Below are positions 23,992 through 36,624 of a DNA stretch of 63,005 bases, in pieces. The notes below the pieces were generated by a model. The model searched no databases, was not told the DNA's origin, and worked only from the letters and a program-made list of their open reading frames with translations. The stretch spans positions 1 to 63,005 of the forward strand of contig KQ965886.1 in the NCBI GenBank assembly GCA_001574975.1, read 5' to 3'. The position numbers and the translations under genes are program-made. Numbering within the stretch: the stretch's first letter is position 1; the number at the start of each line of letters is the position of its first letter. The stretch comes from Gonapodya prolifera JEL478 (lineage: Eukaryota > Monoblepharomycota > Monoblepharidomycetes > Monoblepharidales > Gonapodyaceae).

Positions 23992-25314
23992 GCTTGTCCG
24001 GGTGCTGCGTGCGTGCGTGGGGCGTGTGGTGTGCGGAATGTGGTGTGCGGGAGGGACGTAGACACGGCGACGGCGAAAATACTCGGGACGATGTGGGAAC
24101 TGGGACGCCAGGAGCATCCACCTTTTTTCTTTTGGATAGAATTCCTCTTCTTTCTTTTTGGGGTGAATGCGCACTTTTAGAGCCTTATTCGTAACATAAT
24201 GCATCAACTATGTAATTTTCTGTAATCACGGTATTTTTAGACGTATTCGGCATCTGCATTCTGTGGGAGTACGGAAGTGATGCCGGACGAGCGCGTTGTT
24301 TGCAGCGCGGAAGGAGGGCTTCGCAAACGTGAAGACGGGGTGTTCCAGCTGCATGGATTCGGCATGACCACCATTCAAATAATTTGTGCAAGTATGTTAC
24401 TGACGATGGATTTCCGGCGACAGGAACTCAAAAATCCAACTCCTTCCTTTACATCCATCTGCTCAACCCCTTTCAACTGCATACTCGCGTTGGCAACGAT
24501 ATCCGCGCTCGTTCATTAGATCACCTCAGTCACGCACATCATTTACGAGAGCTACACCGCTTAGACCACACATCCACCATCACCTAAACTGCTCACGCCA
24601 ATTATAAAGCAAACCTTTATCTCACCTCCTCACAAGGTGAGTGCCGTATCATCCCTGTATATAGCGATTTGACATTCGTTTCTTTAATACTTCAGGGCGT
24701 TCCGACCGCTGCTTTCTGCAAGTCAGATTGACTGCACGCGCTCCCACTCATCAAATATACTTGCAACTCAGATGCATGAAGAACAACATCATCACAGTGT
24801 AAAGAGAGAATTTCGAAAGCATGAAAGAAAAAAAAGGAAGAGGGTCTCGTGGTGCATGGTGTGCTGAGCTTTGAGTCGTGACAACGAAGGTACAATTGGA
24901 CGTATCTTCATCTCGCCCCCCGAAAAAGCTCACCTGGTGGGTGCGCGATGGCGTTAAGAAGCACAATCGAACGACCCTAACATCCATTTGATGGGCAGCG
25001 ATCAATTCCTCAACAAGGCGTCAGAATACATGTCTCGGCACTTCCTCGATGGATAGATCCGGGCTCATTGATGACAGAGGAACGCTCTAAGAACAGAAGT
25101 CGCACGGTCCGGTATTGGAGTCTATTGGAGTCACGTGAGCTTCTCCCACATGACCGCGCAATCCGTCAGGCGAAAGTGCAATTGCTGCCAACACAAATTT
25201 GCTGATACCTCCGCTTGAAATTTGTTCACACGCAGCAAGCCTTTCGCCCATTCCCGGACTCCCGCTGAACTTATTCCAGCCTGCGGAATCACCAACAAAT
25301 CCACGGAAGTATCG
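23992..25314. other. Intergenic, no recognised gene
   Basis: Only short overlapping frames are found. A run of A residues lies near 24826. No repeat or RNA gene was recognised. Confidence 0.4.
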
Positions 25315-27514
25315 CTATCTTTGGAGACGCTCCGCAAGCTCCATGGAGATGCACGCCTGAAACTGCTGCAATCTCGCATCCCAATCTGCAATTTCACCGC
25401 CCCTGCCCTCCTTTCCTGTGATCTTTTGCGCTCGCGTTATCTTAGTTCCAGTCGGCGTCACGAAAATGAGTTTCCATTTGAACCCGCTAAGCATTGCACT
25501 CCCCAAACCTTTCATCAAGATCTCTTCCACCCTTTGTAGGCCGCTGATGCCAACCGAATGACGGCTGGCGACTGTCATCTGAAGCAAAAAGACTTCAAAA
25601 AGGTCTGGGAGGATGATAAAAGCGTCCACGGTGGGGAACTTGGCCTGGATGGGTTTGCAGTACAGTTGCTCATGTGCATGTTGCCGCAATTGCTCGATAG
25701 CCGCGTCGTCAGTGGTAAAGGAGACCTCCTTGAGACCACGTGGTACGACCAAGGAATGAAAGATTGAGTGCGATAGAGGCGTTGCGGGGATCAGATTATT
25801 CGTTGGACTCGAAGTTGTCAAGATCATGTGTGCGTACAACTGGAAGAGGTTGCCCCGAACAGATGCCTGCGACGTAGTGTCCGCCAGAAGGCAAAGAAAT
25901 TCCGCTTTCTGCGGGTAGAAGCTCCTTTCGACTTGCTCAAACATGAGAGACATAACATAATTGGAAATGATATCGACAATCGGAGGGGAGGTCCGTGACT
26001 CTGTGTCGGCTCGGAGCACCACTAGGTCATTAGGCGCCGAAAACAATCGGTCTTTGTCGTGGATATTCATGAGGATGTCTGGCAAGTGTGCGATTTGGTC
26101 TTTCACGGTTTTTGTGTGCTGGCATCGAATGGTATAACACCCCGAACATGATCGACGCGATTTGTCACTCACGTCCGTGATGCCACTTTCTTCGCCTTCC
26201 AAAACTCGTAGCACAGTCCGCGCGCATGGCGTCCATGTTGTGAAAACTCCCCAAACCTCGTCTGCGTCGTACCGAACAGGACTAATAAAAGTACTTTGTG
26301 AGGAGAAAATTATGGTCTAAATAATCAAGTGATTCACGTACCCCATTTCGCACCCAACAAACCACATCTCAGGCCAATCCCAAGGGTTCATCCAATACAC
26401 TTTCCCCTTTCGTTGTTTCAGCCACTCCTTGTATCTGACTTCCTTTGGTGACGTGGCTTGAATGACAATCGCGGCTGTCTGCTGGACGAATGCCTCGCAG
26501 GGAGGTTGAACGCCTTGGTTGGAGTCGGCCAGAGCCCACGCTCCAGGCGCAAAGGACACCGTGGATGATGAAGAAGCCCCATAAAACCTCACTCCTTCCT
26601 GGCTGAAATAGACGAAACCGTCGCTGGACCATTGGAAGGCTGTAGGCTTGTGGGACCGGAGGCGCCAAAGCAGAAGAACAAAGAGGAAGTACGTCTTCCC
26701 TGTCCGTTTCGGTCAGAAAACGGTGCGCACACAGCACCAACTCGATCCATCTTCTTCTCACCGATGCCAGGGTTTCCGCAAATTGCAAAAGAAGGCGCAA
26801 ACATATCTGGATTCTTTTCCAACTTTTCTATCCATTGTCTCTCAGCTCCGATTATGAAACTCAGGGCATCGTTGTACTCTTGGCGAACGTAAAAAATGCT
26901 TGGAAAGCCTTTTCGAGAGTATGTAGGAATACTGCCCCAATCGACTCGCAAGACGGTAAACTTCACGAGGCTGGATGCATCCATTGAATCGTCCCCGTCA
27001 TTTCGCAAATCAGGAACTCCAATCTGCCGCTCCTCGACAGCGAAACCCCTCCCATTGATCCAGACCTCGTTGTAGAGGTGCAAAGCCCACGCAGGAACCT
27101 CAAGAGGGGTGGCCACCGCGATTGACCCTGAAACTTTCCCACCAGACCGAAACCAAAATAGGATTAGATAGAATTCACAGAAGGGAGTCTTTGGAAGCCT
27201 CATAATACATAATACCTTGGAGCTTCCGTACAAGAACGTCGATTTGCTTTCGTGGAGACGAAGTCTGAAAGTTCGCTGCAACGTCCTCCAGGGGGTCCAA
27301 GCTATCCTCATCTCCCAAATTCTCAATCAACACTCCTCGCCGATTGGAGAATGTGACGTCCACAGCCTTGAAAAGACTGACTTTCGCGGAAGGGACGTGG
27401 AGGAGGTCGGCAGACAGTTTCGCCTTGATCTTCCACAGTCTCGGACTTGCGGATTATCACAGAGAAGGGTTCGCCCTCTCCGACCAGCAAGCAGTGGAGC
27501 GTGATGGTGTCCAT
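25315..27514 (-). pseudogene. Crinkler (CRN)-type gene: ubiquitin-like header, P-loop NTPase-like region, one frameshift
   Basis: Exons 27514-27216, 27127-26762, 26699-26342 and 26281-25315 join in phases 1, 1 and 2. The N-terminal header (ITLHCLLVGEGEPFSVII, SETVED, then the VSLFKAVDVTFSNRRGVLI region) resembles the ubiquitin-like CRN header. The later YNDALSFIIGAERQW and Walker A motif CGNPGIGKTYFL (assembled across the second intron) match the CRN/RHS-type P-loop region. CRN proteins were described as secreted or host-directed effectors and are also widespread in free-living eukaryotes. The header changes frame near 27432, where the sequence is short by two bases or long by one; all later exons then agree. 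This is either a sequence error or an inactivating indel. The C-terminus carries no recognised effector domain. I classify it as a probable pseudogene until the indel is checked. Confidence 0.65.
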
Positions 27515-27976
27515 GAAAAGCGGGAAAACTGATCTGCCACATTTACTTGTAGCTTGGAGACTCAACAGCACAACGGAAAATAGCACTCGAGGTGTGCTTA
27601 TGGTCATTTCGCGCTTTCAATTTGTTGTTTGCCTTCCTCCCGACGTTGCTTTCAAGATGCGAAAATGAATCTCGGGCGGACAACCTTCGTGGAGGTTTGT
27701 TGCGTCAGTACATACCATCTCTCGGATATGATTAATCAGTTTGGGAATGGTTTTTCTGGAATGGGTTTTGACGACAGCAATGAGTTGTCTGTACTTCGAC
27801 GTGGGGTTCCGCGAGAGAATGTTTCCCCAACATTGGCATGCGTAAGTCCAGCATCCACCCTTAGATGCATCGCAAACACCCAAGAGGCGCAAAGAACGTG
27901 TGCGCAAAGTCAGAGTTGGTTGCACTTTTTCTTCCACGAGGGTGCAGCAAGACGTCATTTCTAACTGGCCGGGAGT

Positions 27977-28891
27977 TCATGGCACCTGTGGGCTGGCGCT
28001 GCTCCACACACCACGTCTGCGCCACTTTCTAACTCGCCCATACAAAATGCTTTTTTTCGGTGGCGATCTCGCCCTTACAATAGAGAGGCCTTGCAAGTCT
28101 CGAGTTTTGCCGCAAAACTCTACATGCTCTGGTGCTGTTCTGGTTTCCAGTCCAGAGGACGCGGCGGGTTGATTGAGAACCCCGACTGACATCATGACAA
28201 AACAATCGCGTGTTTGCTGCAGTTCGCGGCGGGCCACGAGCGGGAAAGCTGTGTGCAAGAACGTTTGCGGTCTCGTATGGAGTACGCGAGTCAATGTTGG
28301 TCGAAATCTCTCATATTTTGAATGCATAACTGAAATCAATGAAAAGCTCTTTTGGATGCGGTGGAATTGTTGGACGAAAAGGACAACCATCATCAACTGA
28401 GATACGATTATGGAGACTCTCCCGTCAGCACACGGCAAGATTTCTGCCATTGCTAGGATGCTACTTAGAAACGAGACACTTCCTTTGTCAATGGCGATAA
28501 ATTTTCCTTGCGTCGGCAATAGCAACTCAATTATCTCCGACTCAGACTCATTTCTCTTTGTCGTCATTTTAACTCCTCCAAGTCTTCTTAAACTACCCGC
28601 GTGGAAGGCAATAATTGGTCGGTGCAACATGGCACTCACTTTCGTGTTATTCGAGAGAACACCTTCGCTTGCAATAATCACCTCACCCTCCACCGCAGTA
28701 AAATGATTTGACCTCTTGTTTCGGCTCATCCACCCCGCATTGCGTCTTGCAACGTGGAGATGACTTGTATTTGATACTGGAACTACCAGCTGATTGGTGG
28801 CCGCCGACGGGAGACCGCACGAGCGGTACAACACGGCATGACCACACGTGGATGTTTTATGCTGGATAGGGCGCTGGAGAGTACGATGCAA
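27977..28891 (-). other. Long open frame of doubtful coding status
   Basis: A 304-codon frame upstream of the CRN-type gene on the same strand. An internal ATG gives MSRNKRSNHFTAVEGEVI. No domain, signal peptide or repeat is recognised. Composition is not clearly protein-like and no paralog exists in the window. It could be a relic or a chance frame. Confidence 0.2.
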
Positions 28892-31283
28892 ACCACACGT
28901 TGGGACCGACGGAAATTGGGAATGGTTGCGAACTTCCCGAGGGTCTTTATCAAACGTCGACGGCCCTTGAATGTACTACCAATTTCCACGAGAACCTGGT
29001 TTTATGTTCTGGCTCAACGAGTTCAGTTCTCGGTGTACGTGTGTGCCGTGTGTCGACTGGTTGCGGAGTCGTGTCAGAAACGGCAAGGCACCGGCGTGCA
29101 AATCGCGTAGTCTTGAGAGGACGTCAGTTCAGGTAGCATGGGAGGCGACAGTGCACAAGGGGTAGGAGAAGGGGCAGTCTCAGTTGAAAGAGGGCACGTC
29201 TCGTGGGAGCGCTCATGCAGCGTCCAGCGTTCCATGTTCCATTCCGCCCCCACACCGCGACTCGCACCCCACTCCCGAAACCCAGTTTCTGCATTAGAGT
29301 TAGCGCCAAATGCCGAGACAAAAACGACCCTCGCAGTCATGCACCAACGGCGGCAGGATGTAAATTTACATCCCGCGACGCTCGTCCTCGTACATGCCAC
29401 TGCCCACACTCTTTCACCGCCTTTCGCGGGCGGACTCCTCGGCCTATTCTCAAGCGTCTGCACATGCGCACTGTCGCCACGCCATCGAGGTCCATGGAGA
29501 AAGAAGTAGCACCTCCTCGAGACCGCACACCTCAGGACGTTGAAGGAAACATGGAACGACAAACCGAGGCGAGACGAGTCCGATACTCCTGCCATCTGCC
29601 ATCGAGGCATGTCGGATCGGTGAAACGATGGGGCAGAGGTGATACACAAGAACACCGTACCGCTTGCACCGTTGCAAAAAGTTGGATCCACTTGAACTCC
29701 CAACTCGGTGCAGGAGACCTGCCGGAACAGCAAAAGAGGCGCACCGAGGAGAGTAAGAGCAAGAGCAGTAAAGGTGGTAAGGAACGAACGATGAACGGCA
29801 AATGCTCATTGATCACGCTGCCATGCAACTGCGAACGCGGAGAAACTTCAGTCACCCCCGCCTGTCGGTCCGGTCCGATAAAACGCGCGCTCATCTCATC
29901 ACTTTCTAAAGCGAAAGGAAAAATGCGCAGTAACACATGTGGATTTTTGGGGCGAAATGAAAGCAAACAAAAGGCTCAAACCCAACCGAAGCCGGGATTC
30001 GAACAGGTACATGGACTTCATTAGCAAGACCGGAGCCTTGCCAGTATGTCCACGCGCCTGCCTGTTGAACCGTTAATTGTGAGAGGGACACGGTTCCTTA
30101 TATACTCTCATTTACAAAACTCGAGGATTTTTTTTTGTTTGTTAACAAGGAACTCAAGCTTAAGGTTACAAAATAAGTTCACCCATCCAATCCATCATCT
30201 ACGTTTTATCACTCAAGCATCGGCACTGTCCGTCCGCGTTCGCATCTTCATCTGCAAATGAATCCCTGGCGCAAGCAGGGAGGCAGTACATAAACGCCCA
30301 TCCGATCCGACATTTTTGACAGTGCAGATCCGCTTTGCGACGTCAGTTGTCAAATGGCAATACGGTACGGTACACCCAAAGCATGTCACCGTGCGAGGGG
30401 CAAGCTCAAAGTGAATTATGCTAGCGCAAGAAATGATTCCCCTTCGGCCGGAGATGCAAGCGCGGATACCCGGAGAAGTATCTCCGTGACCGTGAAATAT
30501 TCGGAACGTTGTGGCCAAGAGCATCCGTCTGTACATAATTCTTTTTCTTTTCTTTTCTTTTTTTTTTCATAGATACGATTGTTCGTCCAACACTGACATG
30601 CCGCAAAAGGCCGAGCCATGGTCTGTTTTTGTCAGTGTGCTCCGGAAAAGGAAAGCGGAGTGTTCGGAGCTCGGAGGAGGAGGACGCCCAAGTCTCGGTC
30701 TCGGAGGGTCGGTGGAACCCTCTTGGGTTTAGCCTTCATCGCATTTCCGCGCTGCTGTCTTTCTTTGAACGGAAAGGGGAGAAATAAAGACGCTTCTGTG
30801 ATCCAGAGTTCCGTCTTCCGTGTGCTGGACGTGCAAGCGGGGAAGCGGGGAAGCGGGGCAGAGCGACAAGAGCTGTACATTCAAGCGAGCGGAGAGCGGA
30901 AGTGCCGACGGACGGGAAAACCTGCTGAGGCCACACGTGCCGAAGAACCATTTTCTTCCCCTTTTGGAAAGCGCACGGATTTGGAAATCTCTCATCCACC
31001 GCTGCATCTGCGCAAATAAAACGCGCGGACAGATTCACGCGTGTCGACTTCCTTTGTCGGGGTATCCGCCATATATTCCTCTTCGGTGAGGGAGCAGGGG
31101 CAGGCCGCAGAACCACGGCCAGGGAAAGAGAACTCCGGTGCGGCCGCCATCACTCGCACACGGTGGCAGCGTGATTGGCGAGTTGCGCTGCTGCCCCTGA
31201 CTGGCTGGTGGAAGCGTTGGACGATGGACGCCGTGCGAGGGAAGCGGAGCGGCAAGGGAGCACGCACGCCCACGCTCACACCG
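28892..31283. other. Gene-poor stretch
   Basis: Overlapping frames on both strands (for example 29074-29733 minus and 29203-30024 plus) have no recognisable domains and cancel each other. A tRNA-like B-box sequence occurs near 29990-30010 on the minus strand. A T-rich tract lies at 30540-30568. Confidence 0.35.
29983..30060 (-). other. Degenerate tRNA-like sequence
   Basis: The minus strand has a B-box-like GTTCGAATCCC, an A-box-like TGGACATACTGG and a GCT triplet in an anticodon-loop-like position, with spacing close to a Ser tRNA. The acceptor stem and most of the T stem do not pair. It looks like a tRNA relic or tRNA-derived element rather than a functional tRNA. Confidence 0.25.
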
Positions 31284-34200
31284 ATGCAGGACCCACTTTC
31301 GTACACGCGCTGGCTCGCTTTTTTCTGCGTCTGTCTTCTGGCGGCAGCGGGTGCGGAGGCTCGTCCTTCCGCCAACATCACACCGAGACAGACCCGCTCG
31401 TGCGATACCATTTTCTTGGCATATCGGTGGGATTTCTTCTTTGTTTTCAAGGCGGCTTCTACGCGGCTCATTCCAATGGATCTTTGCTTGTGTCATTCGC
31501 CCCCCAATCCCCTTGGTACAGCACTGGCGCAGTCATGACCGCCCAAGACCGCACAGACTGGACGGCCTGGTACGCTCACCCCTCGCATTTTGTCTTTTAC
31601 AAAACGCGTGTACATCTTACCACTCTTAACCTTCACCCATTTGTCATTTCCAGGGCATGCAACACATGTAAGCACCGCTGAGAGGGGTCCGCACAGCCAT
31701 CTGGACACGGGTTCCTTTTCAGGGTTTCCAACCGGGATCGGACAAGCCCCTCCACCACCACCACCACCGCCTGCTTTTCCGCCTCAGCCTCCGCCGGCCG
31801 TGCGATCATGCGACTCGATATACGCGAGTTACGTCGCTGGTCAGTAGTCCGTGCCGTTTCTTTCTCAAATCCACTGCAGACGTTTTGTTTTGTTTTCCGT
31901 ATGTGCGCGTGCAGGGATCCCACCGTCCGCGACTGATTACGCGGATTGGACCGCGTGGTGAGTGTTTCTGTTTCTTTCTCTTGTGCTTTGAACCGAATGC
32001 GATTCGACACCTGTCTCCACCATCTTCCTTCAGGGCGTGCAACACATGTACGTTCTCTGTCGCAATTCGCATCACACCCTCCGCCCCCGGATCAATAACT
32101 GAGACCGCATCGCACGTCGACCGTCGTACACAGGGTTCCCGAGCGGCATCGGGTCTCCTCCTGCCCCTCCCGCTCCTGCCACCACCACACGCGCCCCAAC
32201 ACCCGCGACCACACCTCCACCATCTCCTCCCCCTCCGACGACCGCACGCACAACAACAACACCTGCAGTCGTGAGGACATGCGACACCATCCACGCCGCG
32301 TACGTGGCCGGAGGCGCGGCGGCGATGTCGGCGGGGGATTATGCGGATTGGGCAGCGTGGTGAGTTTGCGGGGTGGGGTGTGTGTGTGTGTGGGGGGGGG
32401 GGGGACCGTGCTTGGCCATGGTCAACCAATCCGCCTCTCTGTCTTTTTTTTCCCCCTTCTTTCGTGAACCACAGGTCATGCAACACATGTACGTTGGTCG
32501 AACCCTCGTGTCGCATTAATCCCTCTCTCATTCTCTTTTCATTGTGCCGTGTGCGTGGCAATTGGCATACTTAGGGTTCCCCTCCGGAATCGGCTCCCCA
32601 CCACGCACAACAACAACAACGGCCATTGTCAGGACATGTGACACCATTTACGCGAGCTACGTCGCAAGTCGACCGCTCACCCAGGCGGATTATGCGGATT
32701 GGGCGAGTTGGTGAGTCGTGTGAAAGCCCTTGTCGTTTTCGATCGGTTTTGGATTTGATCGGTGTGATGTTTTGGTTTTCGCCCGGTGTAGGAAATGCAA
32801 TACTTGTGCGTCTGTTGCAGCGACCGTTTCACATCCGAGTTGGACAATTTTCACTAACCTCGTCCTGTAGGGTTTCCTCAAGGAATCGGCTCCCCACCAC
32901 CACCCACCACGACGACTCTCGCATCCCTTGCTTCCACGTCCACGACCACGTAAGGGCAATGAATCGAGGATCCATCGCACCCTTTAATACTCACATCATA
33001 CTGTTCTTTGCCAAAGACCCCCCGGCGCCGCAGCGACGTCCACGACACCTGCACAAGCCAGACCGTCCACGACAACGTCCACGACACCGGGTCCTCCTGC
33101 GGCTGCGACCACCACGTCCCAGACCAAAACGGACACGGCTGCGTCACCAGTACTCGCGAGCACTACTGTCAAAACGACAACGCAGACGGTAACGCAGCCA
33201 ACGAGTACAAACACACGCTCAACGACCACGCAGAAAAGTACTCCTACAACGTCCACGCTGACCACGTTTTCGACCACCAGTCAGACTGCCACCACCACCT
33301 CTGCTTCAACAACAACAACAACCGCTGCTACCACCTCCTCTCGGACCACGTCTCGGACCACAAGCGAAACCGCCACCACCTCCACACGGACAACGTCACA
33401 GACTACCAGCCAAACACCCACCACCACCAGCTCCTCATCCACGCTGACGACGTCCCGGACCACCAGCACCACTTCCTCCACGCCAACTACGTCCCGGACC
33501 ACCAGCCAAACAGCCACCACCACCACCTCTTCCACAACAACCCGAACAACAACCCGAACCACCTCAACCGCATCAACAACCACCACCTCGCCACTGCCGA
33601 CCTACTATTCCACATCTCCCGGCATCGTCGGGTACTACCCCAACTGGGCGCTCTACTCTCGCTCGGGCGTGCGCGCCATGAGTTTCTCTGGTCTCAACTT
33701 CGTCCTGTACGCGTTTTGGCAGCCCAACGCCGACGGGACGATCTCGTCGCTCGACACGTGGGCCGACCTGCAGATCGGCGGCAACGGGATGATGCTTCAA
33801 CTCAACACGGAGGTGAAGCCCCAATACCCCGGGATGAAGACCCTCCTTGCTGTCGGGGGGTACACGCTGTCGAGCAACTTCGCGGCAATCGCAGCATCTA
33901 AAAGTTTGAGGGACGCGTTTGCGGAGTCGTGTTTGAGTGCGGTCAAGACGTACGGGTTTGATGGGATTGATATCGATTGGGAATGTGAGTGTGTTTGCGC
34001 GCAATAGGATGTCGGCGGGACACAGCTCACCACCTTCCGCTCTGCTCATCCACTCACGGCCAGTCCCCGCATCCGCAACCGAGGCGAGCAACTTTGCCCT
34101 CCTAGTTGCCGCACTGCGCTCTCACCTCGGCACAAAGTATTACATCAGTCTCGCCATGAGCGTCAACCTCTCCGTCTACGGAGCGTCCCTGTTGGACATC

Positions 34201-34991
34201 ACCAAGTGGGCCGACTTTGTGAACCTCATGACGTACGATTTCGGCGGGCCCTGGGACACGTACACGTCTCTCAACGCGCCGCTGTATCACGATACAGCCA
34301 CTGACCCGAATGGGGATCGAGGCAACGTCGCAGGAGTGGTGAACGCGTATAAGAGTGCGGGAGTTGGAGCGTCCAAGATGACGGTTGGCGTTGCGCTTTA
34401 CGGGCATTCGGTACGTATGAATTGCGGTGTCCACAGGTTTTCTTTTCCGTGACTGACTTGGTTGCTTTCCGTTTTGTTTTTTTCAAGTGGCGAACAAATT
34501 CGATTTCTAATCGTGGACTGTACCAAACGTGTGCCCCACAGCCAGGAGGACCTCTCTCGGCGTGCGTTTCCCCGCAGGGAGACTTCCTTGACACCGTGAT
34601 CCGTACGTAGATGAGGCTGTAGCGTCAGGAATCCAAAACTCAACTCACCCGTTTTCTTCTCACGACTTTGCCGTTAGCTTACACGGGGGCCTGGACGTAT
34701 CTCGGAATGCGAGGGCAGGGACTTCTAGACGGCCCAGACGTGGCAGGCGCGGGGTGGAACAGGACGTATTGGAACACCACCCGTGTTCCCACCTTGATCT
34801 CATCCGCACCTGCAAATTCCACGTTGGGAAATTACACTTTCATTTCCTATGACGACCCAATTTCAGCTGGTGAGAAGGCGGCCTTTGCAAAGGGCGCAGG
34901 ACTTGGCGGAGTGATGATGTGGGAGGTGACTGTGGACTACTCGTGGGAAATGGTTACGGCCGTCGTGAAGGGCTTTGGCTTGTCTCTGTGA
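31284..34991 (+). CDS. Secreted GH18 chitinase with four tandem N-terminal Cys/Trp modules
   Basis: Fifteen exons: 31284-31426, 31522-31569, 31654-31667, 31723-31839, 31915-31957, 32034-32047, 32134-32359, 32475-32488, 32575-32710, 32792-32805, 32871-32949, 33017-33984, 34064-34410, 34488-34602 and 34678-34991. All joins keep phase; the product is 863 residues. A signal peptide (RWLAFFCVCLLAAAGAEA) starts it. Four ~31-residue modules follow, each of the form CD(T/S)I..AY......DYADW.(A/S)W.CNTW, separated by (S/T)GIG plus Pro- or Thr-rich linkers. A ~190-residue Thr/Ser linker leads to a GH18 domain from about residue 478, with GIVGYYPNW, AVGGY and the intact catalytic motif DGIDIDWE split from FP by an intron. 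GH18 enzymes cleave chitin beta-1,4 links; a cell-wall or substrate role outside the cell is likely. The modules may bind chitin, which is inference. Confidence 0.9.
33017..33600 (+). repeat. Thr/Ser-rich low-complexity linker in the chitinase
   Basis: The linker between the N-terminal modules and the GH18 domain is made of ACN/TCN codons (TTTS, TSRTTS and similar), a typical O-glycosylated stalk. Out-of-frame readings give His/Asn-rich (plus) and Val-rich (minus) proteins that are artefacts. Confidence 0.8.
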
Positions 34992-35507
34992 TGCCGCACA
35001 TGACAAATCACTAGAAGTGAAGTTTTGGAATCTTTATCGAAAAAACTATTTATTCTGAGCTTGGAGTAGACACAAATTGACCTAATATGACTGCTATGCT
35101 CGCTAAAAAGGATTTGCTCACGAATTGCGGTGATTTTCCTCTGGTACCCCGAGGCGCACTCTGACACGGGACCACATCCGTTGCCCAAAAGACAGTAGCA
35201 TCGTCTGTAAGATAAAATAGGGTTATTTTTATAATCATACGGACAAGACAATGAATGCACGTTGTATGTGCGGGAGATTGGATGTCATTATTTTGGGAGA
35301 TGCATCAGCACTTGCAAACAGAGCCAACTCACCCAACTTGACATAGATCTGCATCGCATAATAAGGAGTTGAAGAATTTATGGCGTGAAGAGGACGTACG
35401 CTTGTGGCCGGGGNGGGGTTCAAGCAGTGTGAAAGATGACATGTGCATTGTTGACTTTCGGCAAATTCACAAGACTCGACGACATAAAGTTTCCATCAAA
35501 TCCTTCT

Positions 35508-35715
35508 ACTCGTCGTGCTACAGAGCAGATCACGCCTTTATATTGCACACGCGCAACACGTCGTAAGTGCGCAACACGTTATCACGTGACATATCCTTCT
35601 TAACCGGTCGTGTCCATCCGTGTCACCAAGCCGCGGCTCCGAAAAGTTCGAACAACTTTTGCACGCCTTCACGCTGCACGAACACGACACGACGTACGTG
35701 CACAACACGCTGTCA
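35508..35715 (+). repeat. Dispersed repeat, copy 1
   Basis: It shares with 45195-45365 (opposite strand) a 24-bp identical block beginning GTGCTACAGAGCAGATCACG, a TTAAC(C/T)GGTCGTGT block, and an exact AAGTTCGAACAACTT. Within copy 1 the motif AACACGAC.CGACGTACGT is also present. No coding capacity is evident. Confidence 0.6.
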
Positions 35716-36011
35716 CCCCCATCACCATGGCTTGATACAATAAATGTAATCCCACCGATATCACACACAACCGCCAATATTCACCAAGCTCGTCCAACTC
35801 TGACAAATTGTCGCGTCGCTCACCAAACAAGCGCATGACACCCTGAACGATGGCACACGCAGGGACATGTCGCAACGCCCATTTCCACCAATTTCCCCAA
35901 CTCTGACAAATTTCCGTCTCTTTCACGAAGCGGAGAACTGCTGGAGAGGACTGGGCACTTTGACGAGCTTGCCTGGCTTGTCGCACGTTGGTGAATCGGC
36001 ACCACTTTTGA

Positions 36012-36624
36012 ATGGCGCGTTGTTTGCGAGCACGACAATTTCACATGGCCGCTCTGCAACTTCTGCGATTCCCAAAGGATCCCTCTTGGCAAGAGTTTAT
36101 GCAGGTTGACGATTTTGAGTGGAGAGCTCTGGGCAACTGGACGTATGAACACTTCACTCGAGTTACGATGAATGATTTTGTGCCTGCAAAGATCACGACT
36201 CCATCAGATCAAATGCCAAGCAATTTCAACGAAGGCAGTGCCTGGGACAAGATTTGGGCAAAAACACGAATAAGATCACTTGCACAAGCTTTCCACGGAA
36301 CTTGCGATTCCCTCCAAGTGCCGATGACATGCTGCACGAGTATTTTGCGAATTGCAAGCGCAATTTTGGCCATTGTGAGGATTCAAAGACTCCAAAGAAG
36401 CGTCGCGGCGAAATTCAAATCGAAAGGCGAGAATCGCGGTGGATGTGGAAAAGTAGCGCTTGGAGGTAGAGGTTGAAAGGGGTCGATTGGACCTCGAAAG
36501 GGTAAGATTGGACCTCAAGAAGGAGAAACTCAAAGCCATTGTGGCACTTGTGGAAAAGTACGGCGACAGGGCTCCGGAAGAGGTCATCAAAAATGTCTTC
36601 AAGAAGCGATCTTTTGAAAAATAA
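36012..36624 (+). pseudogene. Decayed coding relic with charged coiled-coil end
   Basis: Adjacent frames read as protein in turn: DPSWQEFMQVDDFEWRALG, then RNLRFPPSADDMLHEYF and KKRRGEIQIERRESR, then a charged helix VERGRLDLERVRLDLKKEK ending EEVIKNVFKK and TAA at about 36624. A TAG and at least two frame changes separate them. This is probably a pseudogene, perhaps of a transposable-element protein; no family is recognised. Confidence 0.4.

Noticed and set aside
29074-30024. Overlapping 219- and 273-codon frames on opposite strands
   Set aside because: Neither shows domains, repeats or splice structure, and the plus frame runs into the tRNA-like relic.
33008-33901. Long plus-strand frame rich in His/Asn and minus-strand Val-rich frame
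   Set aside because: Both are out-of-frame readings of the chitinase Thr/Ser linker; the correct frame joins in phase to the upstream exons and to the GH18 domain.
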